Of a stretch of 64,000 bases of DNA, positions 43,905 to 52,474 are shown in pieces. Source of the DNA: Lachnospiraceae bacterium. Its GTDB lineage: Bacteria > Bacillota > Clostridia > Lachnospirales > Lachnospiraceae. Location: the NCBI GenBank assembly GCA_009774625.1, contig VSOB01000002.1, positions 28,147 through 92,146 on the forward strand. The letters are read 5' to 3'. Position numbers and translations under genes: made by a program. Under the pieces are notes generated by a model. That model had not been told where the DNA came from. It saw only the letters and a list, made by a program, of their open reading frames with translations, and did no database searches. The first letter of the stretch is position 1; each line of letters opens with the position of its first letter.

Positions 43905-45038
43905 TTATTCTTCCGACCGCCATCCCCAATAGGCCCTTGCCTTTTTGATCAGCTTTTCCATCGTATCATCATCGCTGCACCGATACCGGCTCTTCATATT
44001 CACATCTGCCGAAAATCCGCCTGTTCTCTGATAATAAATGGCATAATCGCTTTCCACGATGATCTCTCCCTGATCGTTCTCATAGCTGTATTTGGCCAGT
44101 ATCACAATATCTTTCAGCCCGTCCCCGTCTATGTCCTGACAGTTGATGCCTTTCAGCGCATACAGATTGTCATAGGTGCCCATAGGCTGCAGACTGGCTA
44201 TGATCGTATCCTGCTCATTGACCACATAAATCATAAAAATATCGAAACTGGCAACACGATAGACGCCCGGCACCACCTGGAGACGTCCCAGTTTCCCGAA
44301 CATACGCGTATAACATTGTTCCGGAATGATATGCAGCCCTTTTTCCAGCAGCTCGTCCAGCGTGGAGGCCGTATACAGAAATTCCGTGGACTGGCCATCT
44401 CTGACAAATGCCGTAATCAGCTCCGTATTTTTGTTCATACCAAACCGGTTGATTTTGTCCGCCACCCGGTAGTCCCGGTAAAATCCGGTCTGGCGCCTGT
44501 CCTGAAACAGTACATCCCCCACCCGGTAAGGTTTTCCCGCATAGGGGCCGCTGACATTGACGCAGGTGGTCAGCAGCACCACATCCATCCATCCGTCCTG
44601 ATTCAGATCTTCAAATACAACGGCCGCAATGCTCCGGTTAGGCTGCAGCATCTGCCCCCTGATACGGGAATTGGTTTCCAGTTGATCGGTCCGGTATATA
44701 ATCCGCCCATCCTCATCCGCAAAAAACAAGACAAGACGATGGTAAGTCCCATCAAAAGCCGGAATCATGGATACCTCACCATGCCCCATAAGCTCTATGG
44801 GAAAAATCTGATCCTCTGCAATCACAAACCCGTTTTCCGGTATATCCCATCGGTTTTCCACCGCTTCCAGCCGGCTCTGATATTCTCTGTACTGGGCTGC
44901 CACTTCCTGCTCCCCCGTATTCCCTCTGCCGGCGCTCTCCCGCTCCCCGGCCGCCTGCACCGTCCGCACCGCACAAAAAAACAGGACGGGCAGCAGCACC
45001 GCCATTATGTATCGGATGCTGTTACGGCCCACTGCCAT
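43905..45038 (-). CDS. exported protein with Asp-rich FG-GAP/VCBS-like motifs
   Basis: About 377 residues if started at the ATG at 45038 (GGAGG four bases upstream), which gives a normal signal peptide MAVGRNSIRYIMAVLLPVLFF ending VQA in two parts; an ATG at 45071 with AAGGG is an alternative. Two calcium-binding-like loops, EDLNQDGWMDVVLL and DIDGDGLKDIVIL, are spaced as in FG-GAP/VCBS repeats. It is upstream of the response regulator in the same direction and probably belongs to the same signalling operon. Function unknown. Confidence 0.72.
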   Translation of the reverse strand: MAVGRNSIRYIMAVLLPVLFFCAVRTVQAAGERESAGRGNTGEQEVAAQYREYQSRLEAVENRWDIPENGFVIAEDQIFPIELMGHGEVSMIPAFDGTYHRLVLFFADEDGRIIYRTDQLETNSRIRGQMLQPNRSIAAVVFEDLNQDGWMDVVLLTTCVNVSGPYAGKPYRVGDVLFQDRRQTGFYRDYRVADKINRFGMNKNTELITAFVRDGQSTEFLYTASTLDELLEKGLHIIPEQCYTRMFGKLGRLQVVPGVYRVASFDIFMIYVVNEQDTIIASLQPMGTYDNLYALKGINCQDIDGDGLKDIVILAKYSYENDQGEIIVESDYAIYYQRTGGFSADVNMKSRYRCSDDDTMEKLIKKARAYWGWRSEE

Positions 45039-45117
45039 ACAGCCTCCGGCCCGGACAACCCTGCGGCTCATAAGATCCCTTTTCGGCTTTTTCCGGAATA
45101 TACCGACTGCAGACGGT

Positions 45118-46653
45118 TCATGCAAACCGTCCCGCAATCTCCCGTATTCTCTCCGGATAGGCTTTCCTGAACTGCTCATAGGTCATACCCTCCTGTGCCA
45201 CTGCCCTTCCCAGCGTTACCAGAAATTCCGGAATATCCTCTTCCAGCACATTAGCCAGCTCTTCCCCGAACCGCTCTTCCCCGAACACCGGGCTGCCGTT
45301 CTCATACACCATAAAGGAAAACTTAGATCCTTCTGGTGTGGGCTTTTTGCCGCCCCGCATCCCGATCGCTCCGATCTGATGGGCGGAGCAGGAAGAGGGA
45401 CATCCCGATATATGGATCCGGGGCAGTACCCCGTCTGCAAACTGTTCCTGTTTCACACGCTTCAGACAGGCCGCCAACAGCTCCTGAGATTTGCCGATAC
45501 CCACCTGACAGGTGGCCGCACCGATACAGGCAATGGAACGTTCAAACTCTGTCTGTGCGCCGTCCTTTGTCAGCTCCAGTACCTGCTTTGCTTCCTCCGC
45601 CGTCAGATTGATCAGATACATTCCCTCATCGGGCGTGATACGGACCCTTACTTCCTCCATTTCCCGGATCAGATCATAGAGTCTGGCAAAAAAATCCGGG
45701 GCCACATTGCCGCCAAAAGGATGATACAGCACCGCATACAGACCGTCCTGCTTCTGTCTGATCACACGCCCATCCTGTATTTCTCCGCCGCCCTTCTTGA
45801 TTATCTCCCTCACATCTGCCTGAATGTCCAGACCGCCCTGTGCCAGGTTGTCCGCCATTTTTTCGGTAAACACGTTACAGATACCGTCAATTCCCAGCGT
45901 ATTTTGCAGATACCGGCTTCTGGAAGCGGCCCGCTTTTCATATTCGCCGTATTCCGTAAACAAATCCACCATAGATTTGACCGCATATAAAATCCGTGAA
46001 GGCTCCAGACCGTCCAAAACCTTTACGCCCATTTTCGGATTGCTGCCCAGTCCACCGGCCACATAGACGGAAAAAGTACCGTCCTTTGCGGCCACAAATC
46101 CCATATCCCGGAAAGTGGCATGTGTGTCGTTTTTTACACCGTTTTCAAAGCAGATTTTCAGCTTCCTGGGGAGTTTTACCTTATGGATCAGTCCCAGCGC
46201 ATAGTCTGCGGTTTCCCTGGCATAGGGCATCACATCAAAACATTCCCCGCATTCCACACCGGATAAGGGAGAACACATCACATTTCTGGGATAGTCTCCG
46301 CCGCCGCCTCTTGTAATAATGCCATGATCAAAGGCTTCTTCAATCAATGCGCACACGGTTTCCTTTGTCAGATCATGAAACTGCACGCTCTGGCATGTAG
46401 TCAGATGCACCCGGCGGATAGAATACCGGGCAATGGCATCTGCAATAAATTTCACATCTTCCAGGGTAATTTCCCCTCCGGTCAGTCTCAGCCGCAGCAT
46501 ACTCCTCTCTCCGCCTCTCTGTGCATAACTGCCAAAGCCCCCGGAAAAGGATTTGTACTGAGGAACCGTTACCTCCCCTGCATAAAATTTCTCTGTCATT
46601 TCATGGAATTCCCGCAGATCGCCCCGAAATTCCTCCACATGATTTTTTGCCAT
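45118..46653 (-). CDS. siroheme/4Fe-4S nitrite or sulfite reductase, ferredoxin type
   Basis: 511 residues from the ATG at 46653. Two ferrite-reductase half repeats are visible (LTGGEITLEDVKFIAD, RRVHLTTCQSVQFHDL in the first; RITPDEGMYLINLTAEE in the second). The cluster ligands are C-x5-C in IACIGAATCQVG and C-x3-C in ISGCPSSCSAHQIG, the standard siroheme-Fe4S4 arrangement. It reduces nitrite to ammonia or sulfite to sulfide; which one cannot be told from these motifs. It follows an ABC exporter gene by 17 bases. No assimilation genes are adjacent. Confidence 0.88.
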   Translation of the reverse strand: MAKNHVEEFRGDLREFHEMTEKFYAGEVTVPQYKSFSGGFGSYAQRGGERSMLRLRLTGGEITLEDVKFIADAIARYSIRRVHLTTCQSVQFHDLTKETVCALIEEAFDHGIITRGGGGDYPRNVMCSPLSGVECGECFDVMPYARETADYALGLIHKVKLPRKLKICFENGVKNDTHATFRDMGFVAAKDGTFSVYVAGGLGSNPKMGVKVLDGLEPSRILYAVKSMVDLFTEYGEYEKRAASRSRYLQNTLGIDGICNVFTEKMADNLAQGGLDIQADVREIIKKGGGEIQDGRVIRQKQDGLYAVLYHPFGGNVAPDFFARLYDLIREMEEVRVRITPDEGMYLINLTAEEAKQVLELTKDGAQTEFERSIACIGAATCQVGIGKSQELLAACLKRVKQEQFADGVLPRIHISGCPSSCSAHQIGAIGMRGGKKPTPEGSKFSFMVYENGSPVFGEERFGEELANVLEEDIPEFLVTLGRAVAQEGMTYEQFRKAYPERIREIAGRFA

Positions 46654-46670
46654 AACCTGCCTCTTTCCTG

Positions 46671-48431
46671 CTATTTCCATGTATCAGCCATTTCATAAAA
46701 ATGATAATACAATCCTTTTTGCTCCATCAGTGATTCATGATTTCCTTCCTCCACGATACCGTCCTCCGTCAGCACCAAAATCCTGTCTGCATTGCGGATA
46801 CTGGACAGTCTGTGGGCAATGGTCAGCGTAGTGCGGCCTCTGGCCAGCTCATCCAGAGATCTGGCAACCGCATATTCACTCTCATTGTCCAACGCCGAAG
46901 TGGCCTCATCCAACAGGATGATGGGAGGGTTTTTCAGAAACACTCTGGCGATACTGATGCGCTGCTTCTGTCCGCCGGACAGCTTCACACCCCGTTCGCC
47001 CACATACGTATCATATCCATCTTTCAGCTCTTTTATAAATCCGTCCGCGCCTGCACGTTTTGCGGCTTCCATCACTTCCTGCCGGGAAGCCCCCGGCCTG
47101 CCATAGGCAATGTTTTCATACACCGTACCGGAAAAGAGATACACATCCTGCTGTACCACACCGATGTTCCGGCGCAGACTCTTAAGCGTAAACGACCGGA
47201 TATTTCTGCCGTCCAGAAAAATATCCCCTTGTGTCACATCATAAAACCGGGGAATCAAATTGCACAGTGTGGTCTTGCCGCCGCCGGAAGGCCCTACAAT
47301 AGCCACCTTTTCTCCCGCATGGATGGTCAGATTCAGATTGTGAAAAACCTGATTGTGATCATCCGGGTAGGTAAAGCTCACCTGGCAAAATACGATCTCG
47401 CCGGAAGGATTTTCCAGCGCCACAGCCCCCGGCTCGTCAAATATCTCAATATCCGCATCCATGATCTGTAAAAAACGTTCAATTCCCGTCATACCCCGCT
47501 GAAACTGCTCCGTAAACTCAATGATGCGCCGTATGGTGGCAAGCAGCGTGGTCACATACAAAACGTAGGCCACCATATCGCCCGGCAGAATCTTTCCGTC
47601 CATCAGGAAAAATCCTCCGCCCACCATAACCGCCAGATACATCAGACCGTCAAAAATCCGGGTGGAAGTGCTGAAATAGCCCATGATATGATAAGTCATT
47701 TTTTTAATTTCCAGAAATTCCTGGTTGCCCTCTTCGAACCGGGCCTGTTCCATTTCCTCATTGGCAAATGCCTTCACTACCTTCTGCCCCAGCAGACTGT
47801 CCTCAATCCTGGCGTTCAGTTCGCCGATCTGATTACGCTGTCTGGCAAAGGCGCTTTTCACATACCGGTTGATCTTCATACAGACAATCGTCATCAACGG
47901 CACAAATAAAAACACGATCAGTGTCAGCGGCAGATGGATACCGGCCAGAATCACAAAAGAGATCAGCATTTTCAGCCCTGCTATAAAAAACTCCTCCGGA
48001 CAGTGATGGGCAAATTCCGTCACATCAAACAGGTCGTTGGTGATCCGCCCCATGATCTGACCCACTTTGGTATTGTTAAAGTACGTATTGGACAATTGCT
48101 GCAAATGGGCGTATGCATCCCTGCGCATGTCAGTTTCAATCTTCGCTCCCATAACATGGCCGATATTGGCCATATAATAGTTGGCAACCGCATCCACGAT
48201 CCGCAGCATGAAATACACGCCGGCAAACCCCAGAATCATACGCCTTGATAAAAGCGCCACATCCTCCAGCGCCGTATTGGTGATCTGACGGATCAAAAGC
48301 GGCAGTACGATCTCGCACAGGGTCGTCAAAGCGGCGCACAGCAGATCCAACAACAGTGTGCGCCGATAAGGACGGAAATAGTACAGGAAACGTTTTCCCA
48401 GTTCTCTTGTAGTATAAGTTTTTTCCATCAT
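46671..48431 (-). CDS. ABC exporter half-transporter (MsbA-type)
   Basis: 586 residues. Six membrane helices in the first 320 residues precede the ATPase domain with Walker A IVGPSGGGKTTLCNL, the Q-loop VVQQDVYLFSGT, signature LSGGQKQRISIARVFL, Walker B IILLDEATSALD and H-loop IAHRLSSI. Such proteins work as homodimers to export lipids, peptides or drugs. Its start overlaps the SH3b-protein stop by 4 bases and the reductase gene follows at once, so the three share a transcript although their roles look unrelated. Confidence 0.93.
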   Translation of the reverse strand: MMEKTYTTRELGKRFLYYFRPYRRTLLLDLLCAALTTLCEIVLPLLIRQITNTALEDVALLSRRMILGFAGVYFMLRIVDAVANYYMANIGHVMGAKIETDMRRDAYAHLQQLSNTYFNNTKVGQIMGRITNDLFDVTEFAHHCPEEFFIAGLKMLISFVILAGIHLPLTLIVFLFVPLMTIVCMKINRYVKSAFARQRNQIGELNARIEDSLLGQKVVKAFANEEMEQARFEEGNQEFLEIKKMTYHIMGYFSTSTRIFDGLMYLAVMVGGGFFLMDGKILPGDMVAYVLYVTTLLATIRRIIEFTEQFQRGMTGIERFLQIMDADIEIFDEPGAVALENPSGEIVFCQVSFTYPDDHNQVFHNLNLTIHAGEKVAIVGPSGGGKTTLCNLIPRFYDVTQGDIFLDGRNIRSFTLKSLRRNIGVVQQDVYLFSGTVYENIAYGRPGASRQEVMEAAKRAGADGFIKELKDGYDTYVGERGVKLSGGQKQRISIARVFLKNPPIILLDEATSALDNESEYAVARSLDELARGRTTLTIAHRLSSIRNADRILVLTEDGIVEEGNHESLMEQKGLYYHFYEMADTWK

Positions 48432-49501
48432 GACTGACTCTTTAATCTTTCGATTTCCTTCTGTAATTCATTTAATTTTGCCATCGCCTGGTCCAGCTCT
48501 TTCTGCTTGCTGCGCATATCGCCGCCCGGCTGGTGCAGCTCCTCATCCCGCACCTCCACTTCATGTGCTCTGGCCGCTTCTTCGATCAGCTTGCTCTCCA
48601 GATACCCGGTTACCATAGCAGGCTGTTCAATGGGCTCTTTATCCTCAAAAAAGCTGGGGTCAATCTGCACCCGGTAGTCCTCTTCCCGCAGAATATAGGC
48701 CTTCTGACCGGATTTTTTTCTCCGTCCCAAAGCCGTCTCTCTTCCCGCCCCGGCCTGCTTTCTGCCAAAGCCTGCCTCTCTTTGGATATCCGTATCTTCT
48801 TCCTCACAGGCATCCGGCTCGTCATCCCCGTATGCTTCCTCATCATAAGATTCATCCTCATAATAGGATTCGTCCCCATACTCCTCCTCATATGACTCGT
48901 TATCTTCATCGTATAAATCCCCGTCATATGCTCCTTCGTCCGATTCATACGCATCACCTTCGTCATCATAATCCGAATCGTACTCATCAGACTCTTCTCT
49001 GTCCTTTTGAAGTCCCCGCAGGGTAACCACAAGCATCACCAACAGAATGACAATCCCTATGACAATGGCAGCCGCTTTGATAAAAACAGGTCTTTGATAA
49101 AACTTTCCATAGCCCTCCTCCGGCTCTCCTGCCTCCTTCTCCGGCTCTGCCGTCTCTTCTGGGGCCATTACAACTTTTACAAGGTCGCTCCGGACAAATC
49201 CTTTGCCGCCGTCGGTTTCCACCTCATACCAGGGCACACCGTCCGACTGGGTCATCCCGGTAACCGTAAGCGAAGATCCGCTGTCTGCCTTTCCGATCAC
49301 CTGATAGTCTGTGCCCGGACCGGACCGTATATTCAAAGAATCGCTGGTGGAAACCTGCACTTCCATCTGTGTTTCCTCCACCTGATAGTCTCCCTCCGCA
49401 TATACAGGTAACACAAACAAAAAAAGCGCCAGAAGAAAACACAATGCAGAAATTGCACACTCTATTTTCCGGCGCTTTTGTAAACAATCATGTATTTGCA
49501 T
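48428..49501 (-). CDS. membrane protein with extracellular SH3b domain and acidic tyrosine-rich cytoplasmic tail
   Basis: 357 residues. A signal/anchor segment (about 13-35) precedes an SH3b domain (about 48-112, SLNIRSGPGTDYQVIGKADS and WYEVETDGGKGFVRSDLV), then a Glu-rich spacer and a second membrane helix (about 140-162). The cytoplasmic part starts with about 70 residues almost wholly Asp, Glu, Tyr and Ser, followed by a basic patch (GRRKKSG) and a C-terminal coiled coil. SH3b domains usually bind cell wall. The tail composition is unusual. GGAGG is nine bases upstream of the ATG. Confidence 0.82.
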   Translation of the reverse strand: MQIHDCLQKRRKIECAISALCFLLALFLFVLPVYAEGDYQVEETQMEVQVSTSDSLNIRSGPGTDYQVIGKADSGSSLTVTGMTQSDGVPWYEVETDGGKGFVRSDLVKVVMAPEETAEPEKEAGEPEEGYGKFYQRPVFIKAAAIVIGIVILLVMLVVTLRGLQKDREESDEYDSDYDDEGDAYESDEGAYDGDLYDEDNESYEEEYGDESYYEDESYDEEAYGDDEPDACEEEDTDIQREAGFGRKQAGAGRETALGRRKKSGQKAYILREEDYRVQIDPSFFEDKEPIEQPAMVTGYLESKLIEEAARAHEVEVRDEELHQPGGDMRSKQKELDQAMAKLNELQKEIERLKSQS

Positions 49502-49658
49502 GGCATAATACCTCCGTTTCTGTCGTAACCATAACCACCGGGCAGGCAGATATCCATCTGCACAAATGCCCTGTCGGGTGATTATAGTATATCATTTTAT
49601 TCCCATTTAAGAAGTATTATTTCAAAAATTTTCATTTTTCTTAATAAAAGCCGCAATA

Positions 49659-51341
49659 TTATCCCACATCTTCTATGATGATGGGCCTGTGGACATATCT
49701 TTCCTCAAATTCTGACAATGAGCAGGGTTTCCCGAAATAATAGCCCTGAATATAGTCCGGCCCGATGCCGCAGATTTTATCCAGTTCCTGGCTGGTTTCG
49801 ATGCCTTCAATGCAAAACTTGGTATGAATGCTGCGGGTCATATCAGCCATATGATGCAGCAGATTGTATTCATAGTCATTCTGCAGCGCCTTCTCCGTAA
49901 AGGAACGGTCAATTTTCAGTGTATGGGGATTCAGATTGTATAAATATCGGAAATTGGAATAACCGGTACCGAAATCATCCAATGCCAGCAAGATCCCGTG
50001 GCGCCGCAATCCCTCGCAAAATGTCAGAAACTTCTCGTTGGATTCCAGAAAGCCGCTCTCTGTCAGCTCGATCATAATACTTCCCGGCTTTAAGCCGTAT
50101 TTCATCACACCGGAAAGAATCTCCGAGAGAACATTGCTCTTCAGAACCTGAATATAGGAAAGATTCACTGAAATGCGGAAATCCGGCATCTGCTCCTGTA
50201 TTTTCCTGCAGGCCTCCATCGCAGTGTGCAGCACCCATTTCCCCACCGGGATGATCAGGCCGCTCTCTTCCAGCAGAGGAATAAAATGTTCCGGAGAAAC
50301 ATACCCCAACTCCTTTGTCTGAAAGCGGAGCAGTGACTCCGCACTGGACAGACAACGCTTCTTAATATCCACAATAGGCTGATAATGCACCTCAAAGCCT
50401 TCCAGTCCATGATTGACCGAATGACGCAGCAGGCGTATCAACTGCCGCTTTTTCAGAAAAGCCTCATAGTCCGCTTCCTCAAAGATATAATACTTGTTTC
50501 TGCCGCCGTTCTTGGCCTCATTCATGGCAAACTCCGTCAGCTTCATCAGATTGCCATAGCTCTGATCTTGTATCCCGGAAAGATCTACGATCCCCGCAGA
50601 AATGGTGTATACCACCTCGTAGCAATTGTCCTCAATAAACTGATCGATCTCCTGACGGATCTTCTGATACAGTGAGACAGCGTTTTCCATATTCCGCTCC
50701 CGGAAATCAGCAATCAGAAATTTATCCGCCACCACCCGATAGAGCATTTGCTGCGGCAAAATCACTTTCTGAATGCATTGGGCCGTCCTGCGCAGTATCA
50801 TATCTCCGTATTCCATGCCCTTGCTTTCATTGATCTCTTTAAAACTATCCAGACCTATCAGCTGCAGAAAACCGTCTGTCCTGACGCCCCTGCGCTCCTC
50901 CAGTTCTTTCTGCAGAACAAAATCACCCAGCAGTCCGCTGACGTTGTCCGCCTTCTTCCTTCTGGCGATCTCATTGATACAGCCGATCAGATAAGCAGGC
51001 TGCCCTTCCTCATCGTTCCATGCATAACCTCTGCAGTTGATCCATACCGGATCCCCTTTCCGGTCCAGCCACCGGTACTGCAGGTTATGAAATGTCTTTT
51101 CTCCTGTCCCGATCCGTTCCAGATCCGCGCACAGCATCTCATAGTCATCCGGATAGATAAATGCCTCAAATGCTTTCCGGGCATTCGAAAACTCCGTTTT
51201 TTCCATACAGAAACGCTCTGACGCACCGGATGCAATACTGAATGCATCATTTTTAAGATCCAGAATATACAGATAATCGTCCATACAGGGATGCAGCATA
51301 TCAATGACCTGACGAAACTGCTCTGCCGTAATAGGTTTCAT
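49659..51341 (-). CDS. PAS-GGDEF-EAL protein, probable cyclic-di-GMP phosphodiesterase
   Basis: 560 residues, soluble. A PAS-like N-terminal domain (about 20-128) precedes a GGDEF domain (about 150-295) whose signature is degenerate (RVVADKFLIADF), so it is not expected to make c-di-GMP. The EAL domain (about 305-550) keeps all metal and catalytic residues: AESLLRF, SVNLSYIQ, IELTESGF, LALDDFGTGYSNF, LKIDRSF, CIEGIET and DYIQGYYFGKP. It should degrade c-di-GMP, with PAS or the dead GGDEF as a regulatory input. Monocistronic. Confidence 0.9.
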   Translation of the reverse strand: MKPITAEQFRQVIDMLHPCMDDYLYILDLKNDAFSIASGASERFCMEKTEFSNARKAFEAFIYPDDYEMLCADLERIGTGEKTFHNLQYRWLDRKGDPVWINCRGYAWNDEEGQPAYLIGCINEIARRKKADNVSGLLGDFVLQKELEERRGVRTDGFLQLIGLDSFKEINESKGMEYGDMILRRTAQCIQKVILPQQMLYRVVADKFLIADFRERNMENAVSLYQKIRQEIDQFIEDNCYEVVYTISAGIVDLSGIQDQSYGNLMKLTEFAMNEAKNGGRNKYYIFEEADYEAFLKKRQLIRLLRHSVNHGLEGFEVHYQPIVDIKKRCLSSAESLLRFQTKELGYVSPEHFIPLLEESGLIIPVGKWVLHTAMEACRKIQEQMPDFRISVNLSYIQVLKSNVLSEILSGVMKYGLKPGSIMIELTESGFLESNEKFLTFCEGLRRHGILLALDDFGTGYSNFRYLYNLNPHTLKIDRSFTEKALQNDYEYNLLHHMADMTRSIHTKFCIEGIETSQELDKICGIGPDYIQGYYFGKPCSLSEFEERYVHRPIIIEDVG

Positions 51342-51409
51342 ACTTCCCTTTCCTCTCCTCCTGTCTGCGTTTCTTTCTGCCCGGCCGCAGACAGATTGAT
51401 GCCTGCCGG

Positions 51410-52240
51410 TTAATAAGTATCCAGAAAATAATAACTTTCCCCGTCTTTTTTATAGCCCATCACTTTATTCAGATTGACATTTTTCACACTGTTGAAAATA
51501 TTCTGTTCGATCACATCGCTCATACTTCTCAACTGTCCGAGCAACGCCTTCATCTCTTCCCGCTTGGAACTCCTGATTCCATTGGCACAATGCTCTGTAA
51601 AGCGGCAGGCGCACTGGATAAAATGCAGATTGTTATAAACACACCAGGCTTTGATGGCTGTCTCCCGGACCAGATACATAGGACGGATCAATTCCATCCC
51701 TTCAAAATTCTGGCTGTGGAGCTTGGGCATCATCGTCTCAATCTGCCCGCCATACAGCATACCCATCAAAATCGTCTCGATCACATCATCATAGTGATGC
51801 CCCAACGCGATCTTATTGCACCCCAGTTCTTTCGCCTTACTGTACAGATAGCCACGGCGCATTCTGGCGCACAGATAACAGGGACTGTTTTCCACCGACC
51901 ATACCGTATCAAAAATTTCCGTTTCAAATATAGTCAGCGGAATGCCCAGAATCGCTGCATTGCTTTCAATCAGCTCTCTGTTCCTGTTCTGATAGCCCGG
52001 ATCCATGGTCAGAAAAATCAGATCAAAATTATTCCGTCCATGCCGTTTCAGCTCCTGAAACAGCTTGGCCATCAGCATAGAATCCTTTCCCCCGGAGATA
52101 CACACTGCAATCCGGTCCCCGTCCTGGATCAGATCATATTCCCGGACCGCCTTTGTAAAACGGCACCAGATATTTTTCCGATATGTTTTGATAATACTTC
52201 TCTCAATCTCTCTGATCCGTTCTCCGCCCGTTTCTGCCAT
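51410..52240 (-). CDS. TtcA/TilS-like PP-loop tRNA-modifying ATPase
   Basis: About 276 residues if started at the ATG at 52240; a longer GTG start would overlap the -10 box. The PP-loop is VCISGGKDSMLMAKLF, followed by CYLCARMRRGYLY (CxxC), GHHYDDVIETILM and CACRFTEHCANG. These match the TtcA group, which uses a 4Fe-4S cluster to thiolate tRNA cytidine or related positions; the cluster cysteines appear present. The exact tRNA target is not settled by motif reading. Confidence 0.85.
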   Translation of the reverse strand: MAETGGERIREIERSIIKTYRKNIWCRFTKAVREYDLIQDGDRIAVCISGGKDSMLMAKLFQELKRHGRNNFDLIFLTMDPGYQNRNRELIESNAAILGIPLTIFETEIFDTVWSVENSPCYLCARMRRGYLYSKAKELGCNKIALGHHYDDVIETILMGMLYGGQIETMMPKLHSQNFEGMELIRPMYLVRETAIKAWCVYNNLHFIQCACRFTEHCANGIRSSKREEMKALLGQLRSMSDVIEQNIFNSVKNVNLNKVMGYKKDGESYYFLDTY

Positions 52241-52268
52241 CCCTTTCTTTTTTCCCGTGCTTGTTCCT

Positions 52269-52298
52269 ATTATATCCCTATCTTCCGGCACTTAACAA
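52269..52298 (-). promoter_or_regulatory. promoter of the TtcA-like gene
   Basis: TTGTTA (52298-52293), 18 bases, perfect TATAAT (52274-52269) on the minus strand. It decides the translation start, since the upstream GTG start would lie before transcription begins. Confidence 0.65.
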
Positions 52299-52363
52299 GT
52301 ACTCCTTTTCTTTTTCTTTCAAATATTCAGAACTGCAAATCCTCTCTGTATTCCAGATCAAAC

Positions 52364-52412
52364 AAAAAGAGATATCCTTTGGCGCAGTTATCCGCCTCTG
52401 TATATCTCTTTT
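52364..52412 (-). terminator. terminator downstream of the chemoreceptor gene
   Basis: AAAAGAGATAT (52412-52402 on minus) pairs perfectly with ATATCTCTTTT (52375-52365) and an inner GGCG/CGCC pairing extends it; T-run follows. It lies 63 bases beyond the chemoreceptor stop and could act in both directions. Confidence 0.75.
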
Positions 52413-52474
52413 CAAGCCGTTTGTTTCAGTTTCCGATTATCTGTCCTGATTCCTGTATTACTTTCCGATCAGCC

